64,000 bases of DNA from Schistosoma mansoni (GCF_000237925.1 NW_017386048.1:496001-560000), one strand, 5' to 3'; counted from the stretch's first letter, positions 41,997-53,349 are shown. A program made the numbers and translations. The notes: generated from the letters alone by a model not told the origin.

Positions 41997-44885
41997 TTAG
42001 TCCTGGCGATGATGGTCTCTCAGCTGATCCAACTTTCTTTTGAAGGAGTCGACGGATGGAGCCTCAACCACGTGCTGAGGTAATGAATTCCACTCGTTGA
42101 TTATTCGATGGGAAAGTCGGTAGTCAGCTGACAAGTAATTCGTTCGGGGCTTGTGAACTTTTTTGGAGTGTCCTCGTAGATTTTCTCTTTTGGAAGACAA
42201 GAAAAATGAGGGCATATCAGGTGCAAATTTGTCATTAAGCAATTCGAAAACTGTAATCAAGTCGCCTCTGATTCTTCTATATGACAGCGGGAATAGGTTT
42301 AGCTTGGTCAGTCTAGTACCATACGGGAGCTTCGCTATTCCGGGAATCAGCCTAGTTGCTGTTCTCTGAACCCTTTCCAAGAGTTCACTGTCTTTTTTTA
42401 GGCAGGGGCTAGCTGCTTGTATGCAGTACTCAAGTTTAGGGCGTACGAACACTGTATACAAAGTCAGAAACGTTTTAGCGTCAAGATGCCTAAAAGCCCT
42501 GCGTATGGACCATAAAGTCCTAAAACCTTTGGCGGCTATTGCACGGCAGTGTGCAGTAGTCTTTAAGTCTTGACTAACGATGACTCCTTAGTCATTGTGT
42601 GTCTGGACAATAGGTAACTCAGTGTTATTCATCGTGTATGTATCTGTACCCTGGTGGCCAATATGCATCACAATACACTTGGAAGTGTTTATCGGCAATT
42701 GCCAGGTTTGGGACCATTCAGATAATCACTCCAGGTCATTTTGAAGTTCTAAGCTATAGCCCTTGCTTTGTATCGCTCTCCATATCTTGACATCATCAGC
42801 ATAGAGTAAGACCGATGACGATAGTAGACGAGGGAGATCATTTACGTACAGGAGGAATAACACTGGCCCCAAAACTGTACCCTGGGGGACTCCACTAAGC
42901 ACAGTTTCCCAGCTAGACAACTTGGAGTTCACCCTTACTCTTTGTTGACGCCCAACCAGGAAGTCTTTTATCCACATCAATAGATTGCCTCCAATCCCGA
43001 CATTCCTTAGCTTATATAATAGCCGGTTATGCGGAACTTTGTCGAAAGCTTTGCTGAAATCGATGTAAGCTACGTCTATAGGTAATTTTTGGTCCTTAAG
43101 AGCGCACCAGCTTTCACGAGCGACTAATAAGTTTGTGAGACAAGAGTAACCTGTTCTAAAACCATGCTGCTTTTCGGAGAGGAGCCGGTTTTCATCGAGA
43201 TACTTTGACAGCTCCTTCCGAATAATCTTTTCTAAGATTTTAACAACCACACTAGTTAGGCTAATTGGTCGGTAATTCTCAGGCTTATGTTTTGTACCTG
43301 TTTTGAAGACTGGACTTACTATGGCGTTCTTCCAGTCTTTTGGTAGACGACCCTGAGTTACGGATAGATTAAAACATACACTTAAAGGGTTCGCAACAAA
43401 GTTAGCTAATTCCTTTAGTAACCTAGGATGCAGTTCATCGGGTCCAGTGGATTTACCTATGTCAAGCTTAACTAGCAGACCAAAGACATCGAGTTCTTTA
43501 ATGGTTACGCTGTCCAGTGCTTGTGTGGGGGGATTTTCATGGACTGGTGAGAAGGGTGTTTCTATGGTGTATACATCGCTAAAGTATTTAGAGAATACTT
43601 GAGCTTTGCCAAAGTCGTCCTCCACTAGTGATGTGGCAGTACTGTCTCCCCATAGTGAAGGAACATTTCTTCTTCTTTTCGTCCTTTGGTTTATATACGA
43701 ATACAAGCGTTTAGGGCATTCTATGGATTCCCTAACGATTTTCTCTTCGTACAGCTTTCTGGCCTTACGGAGGGTTGAGGCACAGGTATTTCGAGCCTTT
43801 TGATACTGAGATTTTGCCTCGTCAGTCCCCAGTAACCTAAATCTGTCCCACATTTTCCTTCTTTTACGGAGAAGGATGCGAACCTCCCTACTGAACCACG
43901 GTGGGGAGTTTCTCGTCCTCTTAGGTGTAGTCCAAGGGATGTGGGGGGCGGTAACTTCTAAGTATAAATTCCGGAATATGTCCCAAGCCGTTTCGATTGA
44001 TGACTCTGGGTCTATTTTCCAATCTACTGATGATGCTGATTTCATGATGTCTGGTATGTTTGCTTTCCAGACGTTAGGTCTGGATTGAGCTGAAGCGTAC
44101 TCGTGATCGACAGTTATATGGAAGTCAAAGCTTAAAACTGCATGATCACTTTTGCCTAGGGGCGGCATGTAATCCAGGTTTGCAACATCATCCTCATAAT
44201 GAGTCAATATAAGATCTAGTAAGGATGATGCAGAACCCGGGTCGTACCTCGTTGCTTCCTTCACGTGTTGCACTAGGGCACATGTGATTACCGCATCAAC
44301 TAGTTCCTGTTCGAAGGAATTTGCTGACGATTCAGTCCGCAGATTTCCCCAGTCCACCATGGGTGCATTGAAGTCCCCTAGGATTAGACATCGATCACTT
44401 CGTGATAAAGTGTTGAGACTGCTTAGCAGGACCTCGTTTGCCTCACAGCTTGGACTGCGATAGATCAAACTGAGTAGCAACTCTTGTCCCCTGCATTTCA
44501 GGCGGCAGCTAACTAATTCATACGTCCCACTCTCATGGGATACACTGTCGATAATGGTGAATGGGATAGCATTCCTAATGAATAGAGCTACTCCCCCTCC
44601 TTTACGCGTTTGTGTTCTGTCGGCCCTTACTAATGTAAAACCCTCGAAATCAAGTTCCCTACTATCTATAGACGGCGTCAGCCATGTTTCTGTGACTGCG
44701 ATTATGTCTGGCCTAGTTGAGTCAATCTGTACACCTAGTTCCGGTAGCTTATTTAGTAAGCTCCGGGCGTTGGTATAACAGATCCGAAGCCTATTTAGGT
44801 GGCCTCGTGCTTCACCCAGAGTGGCTTCGGCATCATCCTCTGTCGAAGCCTCACAACCCGAAAATTTACAATTTTCAGGTCTTTT
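41997..44885 (-). pseudogene. CR1-like LINE ORF2: endonuclease and reverse transcriptase
   Basis: The frame is open from about 44,885, overlapping ORF1 by about 90 nt. The apurinic-type endonuclease follows: 'RICYTNARSLLNKL', 'DIIAVTETWLTP', 'LILGDFNAPMVDW', 'LGKSDHAVLSF' (N, E, GDFN and SDH boxes all present). The RT has 'ENYRPISLTSVVVKILEKII', 'IDFSKAFDKVPHNRLLY', 'LSGVPQGTVLGPVLFLLYVN' and catalytic 'LLYADDVKIW'. The C-terminal part ends 'LDQLRDHHRQD' at 41,997. Two in-frame stops (a TGA near 42,724 after 'LQNDLE' and a TAA near 42,592 before 'GVIVSQD') separate the RT core from its C-terminus. All catalytic boxes remain. Confidence 0.88.
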
Positions 44886-45922
44886 TCACCAGCGTCTAAT
44901 CTGAGCTGTAGTTCCTTTTCGGCTTCCCGTCTTTTAACACGGTCCGCCGACGGTAAGTCCTTACGGGGAAAAACTCCTGAACCCTTTAATTTATGTCCAT
45001 TTTCTAAGATTAAGTCGCGTTCGTTCGGGGATTTGAAAACGACTTTAGGTAGTCTAGATTGATTTGGTTTCAGATGCGCTAGATTTCCTAGTCTATACAC
45101 CTTTAGCAAGGTGACTCCGGGGATGTTTTTGGGCATAACTTGGTTGAGTAGTTGTTTTATCAACACAATGTCATGCTCAAAACGAGCTTTCGGTTCTAAG
45201 CTGTCACTCTCCTTGACTCTATGGAGAATGACTGATCTGTCGCTGTGATCAGACCTCGGCTTGTCGACCCTTTTGGTGGGGGTATGATTTCCTTTTACGT
45301 CATTTTGGCGTTTTTTTCTTACGACCCGTACCCAATCGCCAACGTTCTTTGGAGTGGTAACCACAGTCGCGTCAGGCGTACTGTGGGATTCCGGAAGGTT
45401 CAGGACGACTTGGGAGATTGGGTCATCTTTCGCGCTGGAAACCGATCGAGCCTTGTGGTTTCGGTTTCCGGAAGTTCCCTTGTGGGCACCATTTTTGATA
45501 CGAGGGACAGAAGAGACTTTTTTGCGCGAGTTTCTGGTTGTGTTAGACCTCTTTGGAGGATGTTCTTCCTCCTTTGTAGAGTGTGGGTCGGCATTTTTCG
45601 GACTCACTTGGGCCTGCATTGTGTCAATCTGCGTGTCGACGGATTGAGTTCTGACTGATGTATCCCGACCGCGCTTGCCGAGACACTTTTTTGCGGCATT
45701 TACTATTGAGATGGCCTCGGTTAACAGGCTATTTGCATCCAAACAGCACTGTTGACATAGCCATACGCACCCATTTTTACTTAACCGCTTGAAAGCTGCA
45801 GGTGTTAGATTTGTGCAAACTTCGTGGTACCAACCTTTGCACTCATCGCACTGCATGCCGCTATCAACAGGATATCGACATCCTGGGCGGTGGCAAATGT
45901 TTTTGTTGCATCTTCCAGTCAT
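44795..45922 (-). CDS. CR1-like LINE ORF1 protein, PHD-type zinc finger
   Basis: 375 aa, intact. Residues 5-60 form a Cys/His-rich finger: C5, C10, C15, C24, C27, H32, C35 then a CxxC pair near 55-58, the C4HC3-like spacing of the PHD fingers found at the start of CR1-group ORF1 proteins. The middle (about 70-230) is basic and Ser/Lys/Arg-rich, fit for nucleic-acid binding. The end (about 240-375) has a folded-looking segment with 'RSVILHRVKESDSLEP' and 'VVFKSPNERDLILENGHKLK', resembling an RRM-like ORF1 module. The role would be RNP formation with the element RNA; this is inferred from the family. Confidence 0.82.
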   Translation of the reverse strand: MTGRCNKNICHRPGCRYPVDSGMQCDECKGWYHEVCTNLTPAAFKRLSKNGCVWLCQQCCLDANSLLTEAISIVNAAKKCLGKRGRDTSVRTQSVDTQIDTMQAQVSPKNADPHSTKEEEHPPKRSNTTRNSRKKVSSVPRIKNGAHKGTSGNRNHKARSVSSAKDDPISQVVLNLPESHSTPDATVVTTPKNVGDWVRVVRKKRQNDVKGNHTPTKRVDKPRSDHSDRSVILHRVKESDSLEPKARFEHDIVLIKQLLNQVMPKNIPGVTLLKVYRLGNLAHLKPNQSRLPKVVFKSPNERDLILENGHKLKGSGVFPRKDLPSADRVKRREAEKELQLRLDAGEKDLKIVNFRVVRLRQRMMPKPLWVKHEAT

Positions 45923-46210
45923 TTTAGGATGCGAAAGTGAGTGTTGACTATAAGTAGAAAAAAACTATAAATAGTTAGGACTAAAGTACTAACAGACACA
46001 ATAGAAAAACAAAGGTACTCTGGAGTACCGACGATAAAACTATTTAGGATACCAAAAATGATACTCTAATAGAATACTTTAGCTGAAATAAATTCAATCA
46101 AAGTATAAAAACAGTAGTCTTGATACGTTAATAACGATCAAAACAATAGAATTTACTCAACGAGGAAAAATACCACTGTCCTTTTTAAATAGCGCGGGTC
46201 AAACAAATAT

Positions 46211-46574
46211 GGGTGTTAAACTTTGAGTCGTCATAGTCTGAAAATTATGCTTAAGACAGACTTTGCTTTCTGCTTTCAGATGTAAAGTAACACAGTTTAA
46301 GCTATGTTTGAAACTAATTTTGTGGACAATCTAACTGCCTTATTTAATCATAATATTTTAATGTAAAATCTGATCGGGTTTCTAATATTTGCTAACTGCT
46401 TGGTGACTAAGAATAGTTATCACCGATATGCATAATGAAGGATTAAGGTTCGTTTATAATGGACTGTCAATTAATCTAACGGTTCTTTATATACACTTGG
46501 GATTTGACGGTGTTCTAATGGTAGTGGTATCCAACATAAAATCTTAATGACTTGTGGACAGGACGTGCGTGTCA
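46211..46574. other. Right-arm sequence without recognised gene
   Basis: Mirror of left 26,494-26,857; I see no gene. Confidence 0.5.
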
Positions 46575-47184
46575 GTCTCAGTTTGGAAAAGACAGAAGTC
46601 TCTCTGGCCTATGTTATTCCTGGCAGTCATGATTCCTTAGTTGATCCAAATTTCCTTTGAAAACGTTGACAGGTGGAGCTTCATTCATGCGTTACGGTAA
46701 TGAATTCCACTCGTTGATAGTTTGATGGGAAAGTCGATAGTTAGCTGACAAGTAATATGTTCTGGGCTTGTGAACGTTTTTGGAGTGTCCTCGTAAATTC
46801 TCTGTTTTAAAAGACGAAAAATAAGACCATATCAGGTGCAAATTTACCACTAAGTGATTTGAGAACTGCAATCAAGTCGCCTCCAGTTCTTCGATATGAC
46901 AACGGAAATAGGTTTGGCTTGGCCAGTCGAGTACCACACAGGAGCTTTGCTATTCCGGGAATCAGCTTGGTTGCTGTTCTATAGATTCCCTAGCAATTTT
47001 TTCTTTGTACAACCTTCTAGATGATCGGGGCATGGGTATTCTGAGCTTCTCGATGTTTGGGTTTTGCATCATCAACCCCCAGTAACCTAAATCTAGCCCA
47101 CGTTCTTTTACACAGAAGGGTGCGAACCCCCCTACTTAACCATGGTGGAGAGTTTTTCGGACTCTCTGGTGTAGTACAATGGAT
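46575..47184 (-). mobile_element. CR1-like LINE remnant (right arm, internally deleted)
   Basis: Mirror of the split CR1-like copy at 23-26.5 kb. 46,575-46,980 equals left 26,088-26,493 (C-terminus and 3' end) and 46,981-47,184 equals left 23,547-23,746 (endonuclease/RT linker). The intervening 2.34 kb, including the nested RTE, is absent; both source sites share AGAA at the join. Confidence 0.88.
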
Positions 47185-48140
47185 TTTAACGCTTTTGAGG
47201 GTTTCATGGAGAGGTTCGAAATCTGGGCTTTGATCAAGGAAGATGATGAAGATTTTAATATTGTGGCCCATTTCTTTACATTCATCGGAAAAGAAGCATA
47301 CAGCCTTATAAAGTCCTTGGCACTACAAGACAAAGCGATGTCACTCCCCTATGCAACTCTCAAGCAACTACTGTTGGATCATGTAAAGTATACAAATTCA
47401 GAATACGGTAAGAGAGAAGGATCCGATAAAATGACTCGCCAGAACATCAGGAATTCCACTACTTTCCTGCGTCGTCGCAGTTCGATTCGTATTCAAAGCT
47501 ATCCAGATAATAATTCATTGAGCTGTGAAACAGTCCATGAAGATGAGCACGAGTTTTGTAAATGCTTGTTCTGCGGCAAGTTTCACCCATGCAATTCGGG
47601 TGTATTTCGTAATTATAAATGTCTTAAATGTGGTAAAACTGGATGCATTCAGTCAGTTTGTAATACCATGATTCATTTCGCTGAAAGTAATGCTAAGATG
47701 GATATTTCTAATGATCACTTACCTTCATCTCGTAGTGGTATAACGTCACATAACAGTCCTAATGTGTTAGCGAGAATGACAATGATTGGTTGTCTTGATG
47801 ATTCAGAAATTAGATAGGATGATAGGTGTTATGTGTTACATATATTCCCCTATCCTTATTATGTATTGACTGCTCCTTATTGATGGACTGTTATTGATTG
47901 ACTGTTCTTTGTGTCGGATTTTGGTGTGGAAATATATTGACGTTGTAGTCAGGCTAATCTCGTGTTCTTGATCTGAGTTGTGTTGAAGTCCTGTAGAATA
48001 GACACTGGGTGGGAATCCAGTGTAGATATTCGTCTAAGGTAAATTAACGTCCACATACGTGTAAAAAAAGAAAGGACTATTATAACCAGAACCCTAGAGT
48101 TATAACAAGCATCCTCTAACGTTTATAACAAGTCCAGAGT
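47185..48140 (+). mobile_element. Gypsy-type LTR element fossil: gag fragment and LTR-like end
   Basis: 47,185-47,817 encodes a gag-like protein ('FMERFEIWALIKEDDEDFN', 'FTFIGKEAYSLIKSLALQ') with a Cys-rich zinc-knuckle region ('CKCLFCGKFHPCNSG', 'NYKCLKCGKTGC'), closely related to the gag piece in the inverted duplication. An LTR-like stretch of about 300 bp follows, beginning near TGTTATGTGTTACATATA. Partial element, broken; the family is Ty3/Gypsy by the gag resemblance to the arm fossil. Confidence 0.7.
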
Positions 48141-48143
48141 TGA

Positions 48144-48863
48144 ATGAAACCCAGAATCATTGTGAGACAAAAAAATTTTAATCAACAAACTTATCGGATT
48201 TCTCATGTTATTGTACCAGATATGGTTTGTCGTAATAATTCACATACTTCTGATGAAATTTCTTACAACACTGAGAATAATATGTTGAATGAGTCGAATC
48301 ATGATCAAAAACCAAATTCAGTTTTCGTAGATGCTGATTTTCCTAATGATCCGTTATTCTCTAATGAAACTCTTAATGAGTTCGAGGGAAATATTTCGGA
48401 AAAATCAAATTCTGATATCATATTAAATGATATTTACCCTCACAATGGATTTATCTCCAGTGATATTCCCAATGAATGTGACAAGTATGTTCCTAATGAG
48501 TCGAATTCTAGTCAAATTTCTGATGTTATTGTATCAGATATTGCATATTCTCACGAGCAATGTTTGTTGAGTAGAATCCCTAGTCAGTGGACTAATGAAT
48601 CAGAGGGGATAGCGAAATTTCCCCAAGCAATTAGGAAACCAGTTTACTCGGAAGTGAAGTTTGCACAGATAGAGTATCTATGTCACGTCCAAGATTATCC
48701 TAATGAGTATGATGCAGATGAATGTTTTCCATTCGATTGTTTTGCAGGTAAATCAAACCTAGGTGAATTTCATGTGTTAATTACATATATCAATGCATAT
48801 TTATCTGTGCATTGTAATATGAATTACAAAAAGAATATAAATCAGGATTTTTATTCAAGTTAA
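48144..48863 (+). CDS. Unrecognised Asn/Ser/Asp-rich ORF
   Basis: A 239-codon uninterrupted frame, the longest in the window not explained by a known family. The protein is acidic, rich in Asn, Ser, Asp and Glu, with imperfect repeats around 'NES' and 'SDI' ('VPNESNSSQISDVIVSDIAY', 'NGFISSDIPNECDKYV'). There is no signal peptide, no transmembrane segment and no zinc finger. It sits right after an LTR-like stretch and between Gypsy-type fossils, so it may be an accessory ORF of that element or a captured exon. The start is the first ATG, preceded by repeated 'tttataacaag' sequence. AT-biased composition also makes a chance ORF possible. Confidence 0.4.
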   Translation: MKPRIIVRQKNFNQQTYRISHVIVPDMVCRNNSHTSDEISYNTENNMLNESNHDQKPNSVFVDADFPNDPLFSNETLNEFEGNISEKSNSDIILNDIYPHNGFISSDIPNECDKYVPNESNSSQISDVIVSDIAYSHEQCLLSRIPSQWTNESEGIAKFPQAIRKPVYSEVKFAQIEYLCHVQDYPNEYDADECFPFDCFAGKSNLGEFHVLITYINAYLSVHCNMNYKKNINQDFYSS

Positions 48864-49319
48864 AGTCACATGATGGAATACCTCAAATTACATATCGGTG
48901 TTTATCCCCAAATACTCACATACAGTAATCGATGCGTGAGATTTGAGATAATGCGAATTGGGAACGTCATATTGGCTAAAACATTGCGACGTAAGGACCC
49001 ATTATTATTTCGTGGATGAGGATATTGTTGGAAAGTCTATGATGCAAATTCTAAATATCAATGGTTTCACTAAAAAACCGACATGATGATTGTATACAAT
49101 TCTAGAACGCAGGTGAGTCTGTTCCTATTTCGGTTGTTAATTCTAATACTAACGAGTGCATTCTAGATAAAACAGAGCCTACATTCAATACACTGTTGAA
49201 CAGATGCAAAATGAAATTATGAAGAAAACATATAATCGATTACCGACACCTACACTCCAATTTGAGCTGTGGAAGATGTGATATTTGAATAAATCAATGA
49301 CTTATTTGTACTGATGACT
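48864..49319. other. No gene recognised
   Basis: AT-rich sequence between the unknown ORF and an LTR-end fragment; probably decayed element sequence, but nothing is identifiable. Confidence 0.4.
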
Positions 49320-49760
49320 GTTGTGATTTTGGATCCCAAATACAATACATTCGTCTGTGCTCATCTAATACTTCTTGATTAAATTGCGTTATTCCTGGGA
49401 TTACTAGTTTATACTACAATTCAAATACTTCTGATTATCATGCACACAAACCAGGTGAGTTTTGTTGATCGGCACTGAAGATCCATCTGACTATCTCACC
49501 GGGGTTGATGAGACTCCCAAGGTGGGTGGAATGGTGAATGTGCTCAATTATTTTGCTTCCTGGCATTAGTCGATGCGAACTAGTCTTGTAGGAGCATTTC
49601 GCTCATAGAAAGGAAGAATGGTATACTGAACATAATTAGAAGACTAAGTCCTGTTAGCGTCATCACTAGACCGAACTATGCTATCATATTATTTTAATTG
49701 GATAAATGGGCTTCCTGTCAGGGGACTAACCTTTAAAAATCCAAGCATTATCACTCACGG
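49320..49760 (+). mobile_element. Gypsy-type LTR element fossil fragments
   Basis: 49,320-49,445 matches the LTR end found at 32,050-32,175 ('tacaatacattcg', 'gattaaattgcgttatt'). 49,455-49,540 matches (inverted) 4,253-4,345, and near 49,700 the frame 'NWINGLPVRGLTFK' parallels 'KYDAINGLPVTFETIK' of the element at 4.2 kb. So pieces of two related elements lie side by side. Broken, old. Confidence 0.55.
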
Positions 49761-50500
49761 TACGCATTAGTCCAAAGTAAGTAAATCTGAGAATAGTCTA
49801 TATCACTTGGTGAACACCCTACGAAGTTAACAACTGATGCAATTTTAAGACATAGACTCGTTCATTTGTGTTCAAATAGAGATCTTTAATGTGGTACACC
49901 TTTTAAGGAAAAGCTGCAATAGAATCCTTCTCACTGGAGTCGAATAGCCTCTTAAGGTTAGAAAATCAGATAACGGTTGAGCATCTGAATGTTTACTTAT
50001 GCTTGAAAACCCGCCGAAAAATAAACATTTGATCAGTACATGGACATCTAGGTCTGGATTCGACCTACCCTTTTCGGGTTTGCTGTTTATACGATCTAGA
50101 CGTAGAATCATAAGCAAGGATAATCTTTTAGACATTATTACCAAAGGTGGATTTCCATATTTTTTTATAAACTGCAATGACACTTGTTAGGAACTTGTTT
50201 GACGGTTGGTGTCGATATGGTTCATTTTTCGAAACAATTTTGTATTCCCATGCTATACGATATCTCTCCTTATTTTCGAAGTTGGTCACTGGGAATCAAA
50301 GGCTTTCTGAACGTAGTCATAGGAGATAGTGGTGGCTATCTGTTCGCTCACTTGTGACACTGACCCACCCTAGTGATTTTCAAGTCGGTTCAAACAAATT
50401 TAACATTGAAATCACTGAAAAGGATACTGGATCAGAGCATTTAGGTTTTGAAGAGTCGCAAATCTCCCAGTCAGACTCACAATGTTTCGAACTTCAGTTA
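49761..50500. other. No gene recognised
   Basis: Contains open frames of about 63 and 103 codons on opposite strands (49,872-50,190) without familiar domains. Confidence 0.4.
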
Positions 50501-52370
50501 GAGGTAACGACTATTTATTAGCAGAAACGATTGCATGTAGAATATTCCACTGATGAGTATAATCTTCGTTCTGCTACGCAGAATCAGACCTCCACGAGCA
50601 CGGCGTGACAGACACACGTGCACAATACCTAGTAGCAGTGAGAGCACTACAGTGAAACTTTAACACGTACATCACGCCTAGTATGTTTACTAGAGATGTG
50701 TCACAACCTTAGGAAACTCTAAAAAGGTTATTCTTCAGCGTGGAGATCTTACTGATTGACGAAGGTTAGATCAACTCCTCAATAACATCGATCTACAATA
50801 TCGCTCAGTGGCAGAAATGTTGCGACGTATGCGAGGTGTCATTGGTCTAAGAAAGTTAGACGAGTGTCTATCTAGGCGGCTCTTCATGTGTTTGCTTCCT
50901 AAACAGGTGCAGGCAGTCATTCTCTCATTTCGAAATAACGCTGTAGATGAACTGGCTGCATTTGCCGATCGGATTCTGGAGATCACCACAGATTCCAACG
51001 CCGAGATGTATTCAGTCAACCGAAAGGCTCAGACGACGCGGAGTGACGTCACAGACCTCTGTCATACTCTCACTCGTCATCTTAATGTTCATCATGATAG
51101 TATACGCTCTCAAATTTCTTGTAGATGCTCGTTATGGAAAAGATGTCACCATACCACGAGAGTTAGATGGTCTTGATTGGTTCTAGCATCACCATAAGTG
51201 AGGTAAGTATTCTAGAAATTGCAGGAAACCCTGGAGTCTCCCAATCTCCAAACAGTCCGACATGAATAACTTTTCGTGAAACTTCTTTCCGGTTTGTGTT
51301 GACGGTAACCGTAGCCTATGAACATAGCCACCTGTTATACATCACTGACGTGGTGACGAAAGTTCGCTATCTCAATGATACTGGCGCAGAAATAAGCGTT
51401 CTACCGGTGAATTTCTACAACTACCTACATGAACCGGTCTTCAACCTGCAGGCAGCGAATGGAAAACCGATTGCTATATGAAATATGTTCATCTAAATGT
51501 GGGTTTACGCAAACCCGTTCACTGGCTCCTCGTTGTAGATGTCTCAATTCCAATCATTGGTATAGACCTGCTACAACACTATAATCTACTCATCGACCCG
51601 AGCAAACGGAGTTTAGATGAAAATACTGAATCGTCTGTTGTGTAACTTCATTTTCCGGTTGTAAATTATATAATCGATCCATTCTATCTACAGATACTCG
51701 ATAAGTACCCTGATCTGTACCAAGCGCTAACTAAATAACTGTGTATAACCAGCAATGTTGCATATCATATCACGACTACAGGTCCACCTCTACTTCCGAA
51801 AGCGCTTCGACTAGCTCCCGGAAGGCTAAGGCTGGTCAAAAACTAATTGGAGCACATGATAGATTATGGAATTATTGGGCCATCAAACAGCCCATGGGCA
51901 TCTCTCTCGCTTATTGTCCCTAAAAGGAACAGTAGTGATTGACATCCGACTGGTGATTATCGGCAACTGAATGCGGAAACTACTCCCGATCGTTACCCCT
52001 TGCCGCACACTCACGAGTTGACAGCTACCTTGGGATGTGCAACTGGTTTTTTGAAAGCGTATAACTGAATTCTTATGGCTACAGGCTACATCGTTGAAGT
52101 CGCCATCATCACAAGACTATATAAACTTTTGTGTATGCCTTTCGATTTACGAAATGATGCACAAACTCTCGACAGATTCACTGAAGAGGTCTTTTGAGGT
52201 CTCAGCTTGTTACACTCATGTGTCGATGACGTCTTGATCACATGTCCGGGTAGGGAATCTCACCTTGTTTTCGAACGACTACAAAAACACGGGGGCTACC
52301 ATACCGATGTTTTGTTTGCGCCATCAAAACTGTTAGGTGAGCTCACAGATAGAACACAAAAAACTCTTTA
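50500..52370 (+). mobile_element. Ty3/Gypsy-type LTR retrotransposon fossil
   Basis: Plus-strand element remains in order: gag (about 50,800-51,060, 'LPKQVQAVILSFRNNAVDEL', 'LAAFADRILEI'), aspartic protease (51,296-51,480, 'LNDTGAEISVLP'), and reverse transcriptase (about 51,790-52,330). No LTR is evident at either end. It is a different lineage from the zinc-knuckle gag elements at 32 and 47 kb. Broken several times, old. Confidence 0.75.
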
Positions 52371-52479
52371 AGCTTAGGAGAGAAACAAGAAGCTGGTTTC
52401 TAGAATAAGCGTCACCAAAGCTCTATAGGTGATAAACACTAGACACCCAGGACTGGAAATTCTTTGCTGCTGTAAATGA

Positions 52480-52610
52480 AAATTCAATCTAAATAGTTAT
52501 ATAAAAGCCTTTATACCTTAGGATAATATCAGAACTAAAAGATTCACTCGACGAGGAAAAATACTACTGCTCTTTTTGAATGATGTGCCAGGAAATAACC
52601 AATTTTAGCC
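52480..52610 (-). mobile_element. CR1-like LINE, 5'-end fragment
   Basis: Similar to the 5' leader of the CR1-like LINE at 46,080-46,200: 'cgaggaaaaata', 'actgctctttttgaatg' and the flanking A-rich stretch are shared in the same order. No coding part is attached. Confidence 0.55.
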
Positions 52611-53349
52611 TTATTTCTGCCATGGATTATATACTGTTTATAGAAAAACTGTCCATCATTTAATGTGTCACTCTTTTAAATACATCTATCCATACTAACA
52701 TCATGCTATCATAAGCAAGCTACTGGTTGTTTATTCAGTCGGGAGAAGTTGAAAAATATCAATAATTCTCATTCAGTTCATTAATGTAGTCAGTGATGCA
52801 GTCGATTATTCGCTATCGACATGTTTCTATTTCGTTTGGTGTATGTTCACTATATGACGGATCCAAAAATTGTGACAAACGGGGTTTTATGGAACAACGA
52901 ATGGAGTGTTAGTGCCGCTTTGGGTTATGTTTATTTACAACACACAGGTTCGGTAAACATTTCATGTGGCGGGTTATCGCAAATATCCCACCACCTTTTA
53001 GGAACTGGGAAATAACATACTAGTCCTCCGCACTCGATGTTCATCGAACACCCGGGTCGTTTTGTGTGTCGATTCTGTCCACAGCAGAATAGTTTTATGA
53101 AGTTGTTCACAAATATATATATTTCAAAGCTTATGTATACAGCTTGTCATTAATGATTGTATGAAAATTTAAAAACCCTCAAATACGTATACTTAGAAAG
53201 ATTCACCATAGTTTGATGACAAAGTATGAATGTCCCTAGCTGGTGGATGTTGGTTTCGATGTAAAACCATTGCTTGGTGACATACAACTTGCAATCAAAG
53301 GCAATTTTCTGGTATTCTGATCTGCTCTCTTCACAAGCACCAGAACTCC
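52611..53349. other. No gene recognised
   Basis: AT-rich sequence. A 64-codon frame at 52,821-53,015 has no recognisable domain. Confidence 0.4.

Larger units (their letters stand above)
41950..46204 (-). mobile_element. CR1-like LINE, nearly full length, young insertion
   Basis: A 4,255-bp minus-strand element flanked by AAATAT (41,944-41,949 and 46,205-46,210). The left arm has the empty site with one AAATAT, so both ends are exact. The 3' end is a short CTGAAA repeat, a CR1-type trait. Two ORFs: ORF1 with an N-terminal PHD-like finger, and an endonuclease/RT ORF2 overlapping the end of ORF1 in another frame. Two premature stops in ORF2 are the only breaks I see. Confidence 0.93.
35367..47184 (-). 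repeat. Large inverted duplication, right arm
   Basis: Reverse-complement partner of 23,547-33,931. It differs from the left arm by an N gap (39,231-39,430), a CR1-like LINE (41,950-46,204 plus 6-bp duplication) and the absence of the sequence equivalent to left 23,747-26,088. The outer edge is at about 47,184, where a Gypsy-type gag fragment begins. It may be a true duplication or an allelic copy joined in inverted orientation during assembly. Confidence 0.92.

Noticed and set aside
45245-45658. 137-codon and 97-codon plus-strand frames
   Set aside because: They are antisense shadows of the intact CR1-like ORF1 on the minus strand.
49872-50190. Opposed open frames of 103 and 63 codons
   Set aside because: No domain, no repeat match and no splice signals; likely chance frames between two fossils.
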